A stretch of DNA of 64,000 nucleotides from Gemmatimonadota bacterium (GTDB lineage Bacteria > Gemmatimonadota > Gemmatimonadetes > Gemmatimonadales > Gemmatimonadaceae). The DNA is taken from positions 62,001 to 126,000 of the forward strand of contig JAQBQB010000028.1 of assembly GCA_028287235.1 (NCBI GenBank), given 5' to 3'. The notes below the pieces were generated by a model, which saw only the letters and a program-made list of their open reading frames with translations, had not been told where the DNA came from and did no database searches. A program made the translations under genes and the position numbers. How positions within the stretch are numbered: the first letter of the stretch is position 1; the number at the start of each line of letters is the position of its first letter. Below, piece after piece: positions 34,923-42,488 of the stretch.

Positions 34923-35491
34923 GCAATCGCCCTCGTGGTGCCGAGCACGATATCGGCGACGGTGGCGAAGCGTCGTGTGACGTGATCGGGTTTTCGAAGC
35001 GGCGACGTGCGCCATTCTGTCTCACCGCCGGAGTCGAACAGGATCGCGCGACAACCGGCCGCGTGCGCCGCTTCGACGTCGTCGAGTATGTCGCCGACCA
35101 TCCACGCCTCGCCGGGATCGACATGCAACGCGGCCAGCGCTCGCTGAATGAGTCCAGCGTTGGGCTTGCGGCACCGACAGGCGCAACGGTAGCGAACGAC
35201 CGAAGCATTCGGGTGATGCGGGCAGTAGTGAAACCCGTCGAGCTGCGCTCCACAGTCGGCGAACAAGCCGTGAAGCCTGCGCTCCACCCCGACGAGCGCG
35301 GATTCCGGAAAATACCCGAAGGCGACTCCCGGTTGGTTCGATACCACCGCCATTCGAACTCCGGCGCGCGCGAGGCGCGCGACCGCGCGACCAGCGCCGG
35401 GCATGAAGCGGATGCGCTCCAAGTCGACATTGAACGGCAGATTCTCGACGAGCGTTCCGTCCTTGTCGAGGAGCAGCGCGCGTGAAATCAT
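34919..35491 (-). CDS. gmhB: Heptose bisphosphate phosphatase, HAD family (GmhB-like)
   Basis: This 190-residue HAD phosphatase starts MISRALLLDKDGTLVENLPF, with the catalytic DKDGT (nucleophile and acid Asp). VSNQPGVAFGYF is motif II, CRKPNAGLI has the motif III Lys, and VGDILDDVEAA is motif IV. The zinc-binding loop CPHHPNASVVRYRCACRC is typical of GmhB and the HisB-N group. GmhB removes the C7 phosphate of glycero-manno-heptose 1,7-bisphosphate on the way to ADP- or GDP-heptose. Two heptosyltransferase-like genes in the same operon support this role. Both ends overlap neighbours as ATGA. Confidence 0.88.
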   Translation of the reverse strand: MISRALLLDKDGTLVENLPFNVDLERIRFMPGAGRAVARLARAGVRMAVVSNQPGVAFGYFPESALVGVERRLHGLFADCGAQLDGFHYCPHHPNASVVRYRCACRCRKPNAGLIQRALAALHVDPGEAWMVGDILDDVEAAHAAGCRAILFDSGGETEWRTSPLRKPDHVTRRFATVADIVLGTTRAIA

Positions 35492-36777
35492 GCGCCCCCC
35501 TCCACTGCCACGGCGCAGAGCACGATTGACGTGGTCCGTGCTCTCGCGCGGATGACGTCGGCGTACAGCGCGTCGATCGATGCCGCGACGTCGCGCCAGC
35601 GGAAGTGACATCGCACCCGTGCCACGGCACTGCGCGACATTCGCTCGCGGAGCACCGCGTTGGTGCAGAGCACGGCGGCGCGATCGGCGATCGTGGCCGG
35701 ATCGTGCGGCGGAACGAGAAACCCGGTCTCGCCTTCGATCACGCTGTACTTGATTCCACCAACGCGCGAACCAATCACCGGCGTACCACACGCCATCGCC
35801 TCGAGCGGGGTGATGCCGAAGGGCTCGTACCAGGGCGTCGTGACGAACGCATCCGCCGCGCTGTAGTAATAGCGGAGGATGTCCCCTCCGCGACGACCGA
35901 CGAACGTCACGAGACTCCGAACGCCGAGTGTCTCGGAGAGCTCGCGCAGTTGGCGCAGATAGGGCGTCGCCGTTTCGTCGGGAAGATCGCTCTCGCCACC
36001 CACCACCAGGAGCCGGGCGCTGACGCCGTGCCTGGTACGCAGCTCGGCGAGCGCGCGAATCACGTCCTCGACGCCTTTGCGCGGAACGAGGCGCCCGAGC
36101 TGCAACAGCGTCGGCGCGTGCGGATGGAGCTTGAGCACCGTGCGCGCCCGACCGCGGCCCACAGGGTGAAAGCGCCGCCGGTCGACGCCGCACGGCACGA
36201 TGCGCAACCGCTCGGGCTTGGCGTGATAGAGCTTGGTGAGGTCCTCGGCATCCTGCGGGCACTCCGCCACCACGGCATTTGCCTCGGCGACGAGCCGCTC
36301 CTCGATCTCGCCTCGTTCATCTGGGAATCCGTCGGCAGACCCTTGATGGAGCCGCCGCACTCGGCCGAGCGCATGGAACGTGACCACGAACGGGAGACCG
36401 ATCGCCTGCTTGACGAGTCGCGCCGCGACCGCCGAGGTCCAGAAGTTCGCGTGCGCGATATCGTAGGCCGTTCCGCTGCCCTGAGCGAAGCTCACGATGA
36501 AGTCGGCGAAGGCCGGCATGAACGGCAGCAGCGCCTCCTTCGCCACGGCGCACGGTGGGCCGGCGTCGACATGAACGACGCGCACGCGAGGTGCCCACTG
36601 CAGAACGGTCGGGAGCGCCCCGTCGTCGCGGCGCGTGAACACGTCGACCATGTGTCCGCGGTCGGCCAGCTCGAGCGCGAGCTGCGCGACGTAGACGTTC
36701 TGCCCACCACAGTCGGTTCCGCCGAGCGCGGCGAGAGGCGAGGCGTGCTCGCTGATGATCGCGATGCGCTTGCTCAT
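35488..36777 (-). CDS. Family 4 glycosyltransferase
   Basis: From the ATG at 36777 this is a 429-residue GT-B enzyme. The acceptor domain opens MSKRIAIISEHASPLAALGG and continues GGQNVYVAQLALELADRGH, close to the MshA and sucrose-phosphate-synthase branch. The donor half includes RLVPRKGVEDVIRALAEL and the catalytic E-x7-E motif YEPFGITPLEAMACGTPVIG. It is a retaining enzyme using a nucleotide sugar. Both ends overlap the flanking genes by ATGA. The acceptor is unknown, but it should extend the same surface glycan as its neighbours. Confidence 0.9.
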   Translation of the reverse strand: MSKRIAIISEHASPLAALGGTDCGGQNVYVAQLALELADRGHMVDVFTRRDDGALPTVLQWAPRVRVVHVDAGPPCAVAKEALLPFMPAFADFIVSFAQGSGTAYDIAHANFWTSAVAARLVKQAIGLPFVVTFHALGRVRRLHQGSADGFPDERGEIEERLVAEANAVVAECPQDAEDLTKLYHAKPERLRIVPCGVDRRRFHPVGRGRARTVLKLHPHAPTLLQLGRLVPRKGVEDVIRALAELRTRHGVSARLLVVGGESDLPDETATPYLRQLRELSETLGVRSLVTFVGRRGGDILRYYYSAADAFVTTPWYEPFGITPLEAMACGTPVIGSRVGGIKYSVIEGETGFLVPPHDPATIADRAAVLCTNAVLRERMSRSAVARVRCHFRWRDVAASIDALYADVIRARARTTSIVLCAVAVEGGA

Positions 36778-37727
36778 GCCGCGACCTCCCTGAGCACCGC
36801 ATCCCAATCGCTGGTGAATCGCTGGATGTTGTACCGCTCCATGGCGGTCTTTCGCGCGCCCTCGCCAAGCCGCTGCGCTTCGCCCCGATCGGCGAGCAGC
36901 CCGCGCGCCGCGTCGGCGACGCGATCGAGCGACGTGTCGATGAAACCCGATTCGCCGTTGCGGATGACCGCCGCGAGCTCGCAGGTCGCGAGTCCGACGA
37001 TCGGCAGGCCGATCATCATGGCCTCGAGAAGAGCGAGCCCGAGGCTCGTTTGGCGAATCGGGCTGAACGCGAAACGATAGCGAGCCTGGAACGCTGCGAG
37101 CTGCGGCGGGTCGATCTCGCCGATTCCGCCCAACGATTCCGCGTCCATGCCCACGAGGTCGATGGGGACATGCGCGCCGACGCGGGTGAACACGTCCGCC
37201 CCCATTCGCCTGCCGCGCCCGCGCAGGTGATTGATGGCGCACACGCCGCGCGGCAGCTCGCCCGTGAAGCGGACGTCGCCGGGAATGAGCACGCCATGCT
37301 CGATCACGCGTACAGGCGAGCGTCCCGAATCCCACATCTCGGCGTTCCACGACGTGACGTGCACCACGAGCACGCTCGGATCGTCGACGGGATGCAGCTG
37401 CGCGAATGGATGGTCGAGCGGCGGATCGTGCTCGAGGTACACGCCGGGCAATTGTCGCTGCGCGGGCGAGAGAATCTCGAACTGATCGGCGGTATAGTTG
37501 CGCCGCTGTTGAAAGAGCACGCAGTCGAACGCGGTGCGCCGTACCGCGTCCGAGGGGATCTCATGCAGGTTCGACGGCCACGGAAACGTGCCCGCCCGCC
37601 CGCCGTACGGATGCGGCCGTCCCGCTTTGAACGGGACGTAGAAGTCGTGCGGCGTTTGTGACAGGTACCACAAGTAGTTCCCATGCACGTGCCAAGTCAG
37701 GACTCGCAGGCGCGCGTTGCTATGCAT
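36774..37727 (-). CDS. Glycosyltransferase, GT4-like
   Basis: From the ATG at 37727 it encodes 317 residues. The N terminus, RLRVLTWHVHGNYLWYLSQT, and PFKAGRPHPYGGRAG are seen in a group of glycosyltransferases that act with GT4 enzymes. The C-terminal half contains RYRFAFSPIRQTSLGLALLE AMMIGLPIVG split across the E-x7-E region, then AAVIRNGESGFIDTSLDR, as in GT4. It is shorter than a normal GT4 (about 370-400), so the acceptor domain is compact. It overlaps both neighbours by a few bases (ATGA at the 3' end, 8 bases at the 5' end). Confidence 0.8.
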   Translation of the reverse strand: MHSNARLRVLTWHVHGNYLWYLSQTPHDFYVPFKAGRPHPYGGRAGTFPWPSNLHEIPSDAVRRTAFDCVLFQQRRNYTADQFEILSPAQRQLPGVYLEHDPPLDHPFAQLHPVDDPSVLVVHVTSWNAEMWDSGRSPVRVIEHGVLIPGDVRFTGELPRGVCAINHLRGRGRRMGADVFTRVGAHVPIDLVGMDAESLGGIGEIDPPQLAAFQARYRFAFSPIRQTSLGLALLEAMMIGLPIVGLATCELAAVIRNGESGFIDTSLDRVADAARGLLADRGEAQRLGEGARKTAMERYNIQRFTSDWDAVLREVAA

Positions 37728-38757
37728 GAGCGAGCTCCGAGTGAAGCACTGAATCGGCCGCGTGGAGCACGTCGCCGACGGAGACTCCCGCGGCGCACTC
37801 GTGGCCGAAGGGGCAGGTGACGTGCATGCACGGCCGGCAGGGAACGTCGTGCCAGAGCACGCGATGGCGAGATGCATCGACCGGCGCCCAGCGCGCGACG
37901 TCAGAGCCCGACGCGACCACGACGCTCCGTGTTCCGACGGCCGCGGCGACGTGTGACGTGCCGGTGTCGTTGCAGACGACGAGCGCCGCGTCTTTGATGA
38001 GCGCGGCGAACGCGCCGAGGCTGAGAGCACCGGTGAGGTCGACTGCCGCTGCACGCATGCGATGGCGGACCGCCGCTGTCTCGCCGCCTTCTGCGGCGAC
38101 TCCGGTGAGTACAACCGTGTAGCCCCGCTCCGCCAGCGCGTCGCCAACCGCGGCGAATCGCTCCGGCGACCAGCGTCGCGATGGAAAGCGAGCTCCCGGG
38201 TGAATGCAGACGTACGGCTGCGCACCCAGGTATAGGCTCGCTTCGGTCGCGCGAAGCCGCGCACGATGTGCCGCCGTCACCTCGAGCTCGAGCGCCACGC
38301 CGGTGTCGGGACACCCCAGCGCCCTCGGAAGCGCGAGCAGCCGCTCGATCTCGGTACCGGACTCCGGCCACGGGACGAACAGTCCGCCACCGGAGACGAC
38401 GTCGTCGCCACGGTAGAACGCGGCGATCCACCGCGCGCCGAGCAGCGCGACGAGCTCGTTGACGTGCGCCCCGCTGCCGTGAAGCTGAATGACGATGTCG
38501 AACGGTCGTCGCTGCATGCGGTCGAGGAAGCCAACGATGCGTGCCGGGTGGACGTCGCGCTCCGGAAGTCCAGGGAATCCCGGGAACTCCTCGAATACGT
38601 CGACATACCGATGCAAGTGCGCGACGAGCTCGCGCGCCCACGGCAGACCGACGAGCGTGATCTCCGCCCGCGGGAACCCGGCGCGCAACGCGCGTAGCGC
38701 GGGCACGGCACACAGCATGTCGCCGAGATGAAGCGCCCTGATCACGGCGATACGCAT
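37720..38757 (-). CDS. Second GT9 heptosyltransferase-like enzyme
   Basis: This 345-residue protein starts MRIAVIRALHLGDMLCAVPA, the GT9 signature. The donor site has YVCIHPGARFPSRRWSPERF and VVCNDTGTSHVAAAVGTRSV. The C terminus has the Cys motif CRPCMHVTCPFGHEC, parallel to that of the GT9 at 33780. It is the first gene of the seven-gene minus-strand operon, so the promoter should lie between 38758 and the divergent MFS gene at 38969. It probably adds the first heptose-like residue. Confidence 0.9.
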   Translation of the reverse strand: MRIAVIRALHLGDMLCAVPALRALRAGFPRAEITLVGLPWARELVAHLHRYVDVFEEFPGFPGLPERDVHPARIVGFLDRMQRRPFDIVIQLHGSGAHVNELVALLGARWIAAFYRGDDVVSGGGLFVPWPESGTEIERLLALPRALGCPDTGVALELEVTAAHRARLRATEASLYLGAQPYVCIHPGARFPSRRWSPERFAAVGDALAERGYTVVLTGVAAEGGETAAVRHRMRAAAVDLTGALSLGAFAALIKDAALVVCNDTGTSHVAAAVGTRSVVVASGSDVARWAPVDASRHRVLWHDVPCRPCMHVTCPFGHECAAGVSVGDVLHAADSVLHSELAHA

Positions 38758-38968
38758 CAGGCCGTGCCCCCTGTGATTTTAGATTTTTCTAATGGCGCTC
38801 GCTTCGCTGTGCACATGCCACGACCGCCGTTTGCGTGAGGGACGGTGCGCTCTGCAAGCGGCAGACCACTTCCGTGCCGCGCGCGCGACTCTGCACGCAT
38901 GCGAATACGGGTGTCGTTTCACGTCTCGCGCGCTGGTGGCGGCACACCCTCTGCTTCGCCGGGAACCG

Positions 38969-40408
38969 ATGTCATCGCGCGAGCCACGTCTCTGGACGAA
39001 CGATCCGCGCGCTAGCTGGCGTCGTGTCGGCCAGCTCGTCGATGCGAACGCCATCGCGCAGACGGTCGCGTCGCAACTCGCCGGCGGAGTATTCCTCACC
39101 GGCTTCGCGCTTGCGCTGGGCGCCGGCTCACTCGCCATCGGAGTGATCGCGGCCATTCCTCTTGCGGCGAAGATTGCGCAGCTCGTGCTCTCGTGGTGGA
39201 TCGAACGCGCCGGCCACTGGGCCGAGTGGGCGATATGGGGCGCGGTGACGTCGCGCGGACTGCTGCTGAGCGTTCCCGTGATCGCGCTGGCGCACGGCGA
39301 ACCCCGTGCGCGCCTCGATCTGCTCGTCGTCGTGTTGACGCTCTCAGCGCTGGCGGCGAGCGTCTACGAGCTCTCCGTTCTCACCTGGCTCGCCGAGTTG
39401 ATTCCGGAACCGCTGCGCGGCGTGTTCTGGGGACGGCGCGGGAGAAACGCGGGCGTCATCGGCATCGCGGCGTCGATCGCCGCGTCGCTGCTCGTCGACC
39501 ACGACGATCGCGGTGCCAACGCACTGCTACCGCGCTTCGCGCTCGTCTTCGGAATCGGCGCGGTAGTCGGGCTGCTCGGTGTGTACTTCCTCGCGAGTCT
39601 GCCGCGTCCGCGGCGCGAGCACACCCGCGATACCGCGATTCCATTGCGCGAGGTGCTTCGCGCGCCGCTGCACGACGCGAACTTTCGCCGCTTCGTCCTG
39701 TTCAGCGCGCTCTGGAGCTTCGCCGCCGGATGGATGGCCCCCTTCTATATGGTGTTCATGCTCCGACAGCTCGGTCTATCCTTTCTGCAGGTGACCTTGC
39801 TCACCAGCCTTACCAACATGCTCATGGCGCTGTCTCAGACACATTGGGGACGGCTCGGCGACCACTTCGGCACGAAGCCGGTGTTGAGGATCGGCGCGTA
39901 TCTGATCGCGCTCACGCCGCTGGCCTGGCTCGCAACCGCGCCGGGCCGCGCGTGGCCGGTCATCGTGGTGCAGGTGCTCTCCGGATTCGGCTGGAGCGCG
40001 TTTCACGTGAGCTCGAGCAATCTCGCGCTCAAGCTGGCGCCGGTACAACGCCGTCCCTCGTACCTCGCGTCGTTCGGCGCACTGAGCGGTCTTGCCGAAG
40101 GTGCGGCGCCAGTGATTGCCGGAGCCGTGCTGTCGGCGCTCGGCAGCGGCGCAGCGCCAACAATGTTGGAGTATCGTGTGATGATGATCACACAGTTTGT
40201 GCTGTTCGCCATTGCAACCGCGCTTCCGCGGTGGATCGTCGAGCCTGGAGGGCAGGCGGTGGGACACCTCCTCCGCGTCATGGGGCGCTTCCGCGCGATG
40301 GACGCGAGCCGGCCCGTCGCGATGCTCTTCGATCACGGGTACACGCACCTAGCCCGCGTGGCCGATCTCATCGCGCGCGAATTTCCGCGCGACGCAGAAC
40401 CGATCTGA
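38969..40408 (+). CDS. MFS-type transporter
   Basis: I prefer the ATG at 38969 (MSSREPRLWTNDPRASWRRV), giving 479 residues. The frame is open upstream but the extra part is not membrane-like. Twelve hydrophobic helices can be traced, including VFLTGFALALGAGSLAIGVI, AIPLAAKIAQLVLSWWIERA and FFLASLPRPRREHT in the middle loop. Between helices 2 and 3 there is the basic loop ERAGHWAEW, and HWGRLGDHFGTKPVLRIGAY is the family loop before helix 9. The substrate is unknown. It lies 77 bases before the cyanophycin genes on the same strand, which fits export or import of Asp, Arg or the dipeptide, but this is inference. Confidence 0.8.
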   Translation: MSSREPRLWTNDPRASWRRVGQLVDANAIAQTVASQLAGGVFLTGFALALGAGSLAIGVIAAIPLAAKIAQLVLSWWIERAGHWAEWAIWGAVTSRGLLLSVPVIALAHGEPRARLDLLVVVLTLSALAASVYELSVLTWLAELIPEPLRGVFWGRRGRNAGVIGIAASIAASLLVDHDDRGANALLPRFALVFGIGAVVGLLGVYFLASLPRPRREHTRDTAIPLREVLRAPLHDANFRRFVLFSALWSFAAGWMAPFYMVFMLRQLGLSFLQVTLLTSLTNMLMALSQTHWGRLGDHFGTKPVLRIGAYLIALTPLAWLATAPGRAWPVIVVQVLSGFGWSAFHVSSSNLALKLAPVQRRPSYLASFGALSGLAEGAAPVIAGAVLSALGSGAAPTMLEYRVMMITQFVLFAIATALPRWIVEPGGQAVGHLLRVMGRFRAMDASRPVAMLFDHGYTHLARVADLIAREFPRDAEPI

Positions 40409-40485
40409 GTTCGCGTCCGAGATCATGGCGCAGGGCATGCCGCTTGCTGCACCCGCGGCTCCCAACTTCAACGAGTCGCGGCCGC

Positions 40486-41646
40486 GTGATCAGCTTCATC
40501 GAGAACGGTGAGATCTACGCACCAGAGCCACGAGGCCGCGCGTCGGTGTTGTTGCTCGGCGACACTGTCGCCGCGATGGGCGCGATCAGCCGTCCCGCGA
40601 TCGATGCGCTCGGTATCGAATACGACGTCATCGACGCCTCGCACTCGATCGTTTGTCCAGGGTTCATCGATCCGCACGAGCACCTCCTCGGCGGCAGTGG
40701 CGAGCAAGGCTTCTCCACCGCCACGCCGGAGATCTTCCTCGAGGAAATAATTCGCTACGGCTTCACGACGGTCGTGGGCTGCCTCGGCGTCGACATCACA
40801 GGGAAGAACATGGCGGGCCTCATCGCCAGAGTGAAAGCGCTGCGCGAAGAGGGCGTCAACGCCTTGGCTTGGACCGGCGGCTATCGCGTGCCGCCGGCAA
40901 CGCTCACGGGCACAGTGCGCGACGACATCATATTCATCGACGAGGTCATCGGCGCGGGTGAGGTCGCCATCTCGGACACGCGCAGCATGGATCCCGATCC
41001 GCGCGAGGTGGCCAAGGTCGTCCACGATGCGTACGTCGGCGGAATGCTGGCGCGGAAATGCGGCCGTACTCACTTTCACGTTGGCGATCGCCCACGCCGT
41101 CTCGCGCCGCTGCGCGAGCTGATCTCGCTCTACGACGTCGAGCCCGAGTGGCTGTACGCCACCCACGTCGAACGCAGCGAGGCCCTGATGCGCGAGGCGA
41201 TCGCGCTCTCGCGCCAGGGCGCATATGTCGACATCGACGTGGTCGAAGAGGATCTGCCGAAGTGGCTCCCGTTCTATCTCGGCAACGGCGGCGACCCTTC
41301 GCGGCTCACGGTCTCGTCCGACGCATCGATCTCCAGTCCGCGCACCCTGTTCGAGCAGCTGCGCGCCAGTGTACGCGACGCGAAGCTCCCACTGGAGCGC
41401 GTTCTTCCACTGGTAACGTCGAACACCGCCGGAGCGCTTCAGCTCGCGCGTCACGGTAGGATCGCCGTAGGATGCCGCGCGCACGTCGTGCTGCTCGATC
41501 GCGTCTCGCTAGAGGTGACCGACGTGCATGGGCGCCGCGGATGGATGTTGCGTGGCGGCGAGCTCACGACCCGGTCGCATTGGTTGAGCGGCAGCAAGCG
41601 TGAGATTCATCTGGCGGGCACCAACGCCCGAGGAGAAGCGTCATGA
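40486..41646 (+). CDS. iadA: Isoaspartyl dipeptidase-like amidohydrolase
   Basis: GTG at 40486 opens a 386-residue amidohydrolase (start ISFIENGEIYAPEP). The metal motif is PGFIDPHEHLLGGSGEQGF (His-x-His). HFHVGDRPRRL and ATHVERSEAL hold further His ligands and VSSDASISSP the catalytic Asp. GCLGVDITGKNMAGLIARVK matches the IadA fold. IadA cleaves beta-Asp dipeptides, and cyanophycinase releases beta-Asp-Arg, so the enzyme completes polymer breakdown. It is followed immediately by cphB with ATGA overlap. An ATG is absent at the start, and the GTG fits the usual IadA N terminus. Confidence 0.88.
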   Translation: MISFIENGEIYAPEPRGRASVLLLGDTVAAMGAISRPAIDALGIEYDVIDASHSIVCPGFIDPHEHLLGGSGEQGFSTATPEIFLEEIIRYGFTTVVGCLGVDITGKNMAGLIARVKALREEGVNALAWTGGYRVPPATLTGTVRDDIIFIDEVIGAGEVAISDTRSMDPDPREVAKVVHDAYVGGMLARKCGRTHFHVGDRPRRLAPLRELISLYDVEPEWLYATHVERSEALMREAIALSRQGAYVDIDVVEEDLPKWLPFYLGNGGDPSRLTVSSDASISSPRTLFEQLRASVRDAKLPLERVLPLVTSNTAGALQLARHGRIAVGCRAHVVLLDRVSLEVTDVHGRRGWMLRGGELTTRSHWLSGSKREIHLAGTNARGEAS

Positions 41647-42488
41647 CACACAAGCGTGGGGCACTGATCGTCATCGGCGGACACGAGGACAAGGAAGGCG
41701 ACAAGCTGATCCTCCGCGAAGTCGCTCGACGGGCCGGACCGAACGGCAAAGTCGTTGTCTCGACCGTCGCGAGTAGCGATCCCGACGAGTATTGGGAGAT
41801 CTACAAGCGCGTCTTCCGCGGACTCGACGTACCGCACGTCTTCCATCTCGACGTGCGCGACCGCGAGGAGGCACGGTCGGAGAGGAAGTTGCGCGTGCTC
41901 GACGACGCCACCGTGGTGTTCTTCACCGGAGGCGACCAGCTCAAGATCACCAGCCAGCTGGGCGATTCCCCGCTCTACGAACGTATCTGCCAGATCTACC
42001 AGGAAGAGGGCGGGACGATCGCAGGCACGTCGGCCGGTGCCTCGATGATGTGCGAGACCATGCTCGTCCGCGGCGATCAGGAGCAGTCGGCGCGCGTCGG
42101 CGCGGAGCTCGTCATGGCACCCGGGCTGGGATTCATCAAGAACGCGATCATCGATCAGCATTTCGCGCAGCGCGGGCGCATCGGTCGGCTGCTTGGCGCG
42201 GTCGCGCACAACCCGCGGGTCCTCGGCATCGGCATCGACGAAAACACCGCCTCCGTTTTCGAGGACGCGCACTTCTCCGTCATCGGCGAGAACGCGGTGT
42301 ACGTCGTCGACGGCAGCACGTCAGGGTATTCGAACCTCGCCGAGTTGCAGCAGGATCACGCACTGTCGTTGTTCGACGTACGAGTGAGCGTGTTGAGCCA
42401 TGGAGACAGATTCGAGCTCGAGGAGCGGCGAGCGAAGGGGTCGCCGGAATGGGAGAAGAGACGGGAGCCAACAGAAGTGGTGGCCTGA
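41643..42488 (+). CDS. cphB: Cyanophycinase (peptidase S51)
   Basis: This 281-residue serine peptidase starts MTHKRGALIVIGGHEDKEGD. The nucleophile is in GTIAGTSAGASMMCETML; VFFTGGDQLKI precedes it, and FIKNAIIDQHFAQRGRIGRL supplies the catalytic His. LGIGIDENTASVFED is the family signature. CphB cuts the multi-L-arginyl-poly-L-aspartate polymer into beta-Asp-Arg dipeptides in the cytoplasm. It overlaps iadA by ATGA and reaches 40 bases into the cphA frame if cphA begins at 42449. Confidence 0.95.
   Translation: MTHKRGALIVIGGHEDKEGDKLILREVARRAGPNGKVVVSTVASSDPDEYWEIYKRVFRGLDVPHVFHLDVRDREEARSERKLRVLDDATVVFFTGGDQLKITSQLGDSPLYERICQIYQEEGGTIAGTSAGASMMCETMLVRGDQEQSARVGAELVMAPGLGFIKNAIIDQHFAQRGRIGRLLGAVAHNPRVLGIGIDENTASVFEDAHFSVIGENAVYVVDGSTSGYSNLAELQQDHALSLFDVRVSVLSHGDRFELEERRAKGSPEWEKRREPTEVVA

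Noticed and set aside
41792-42448. Upstream extension of cphA
   Set aside because: It overlaps cphB out of frame and does not resemble CphA.
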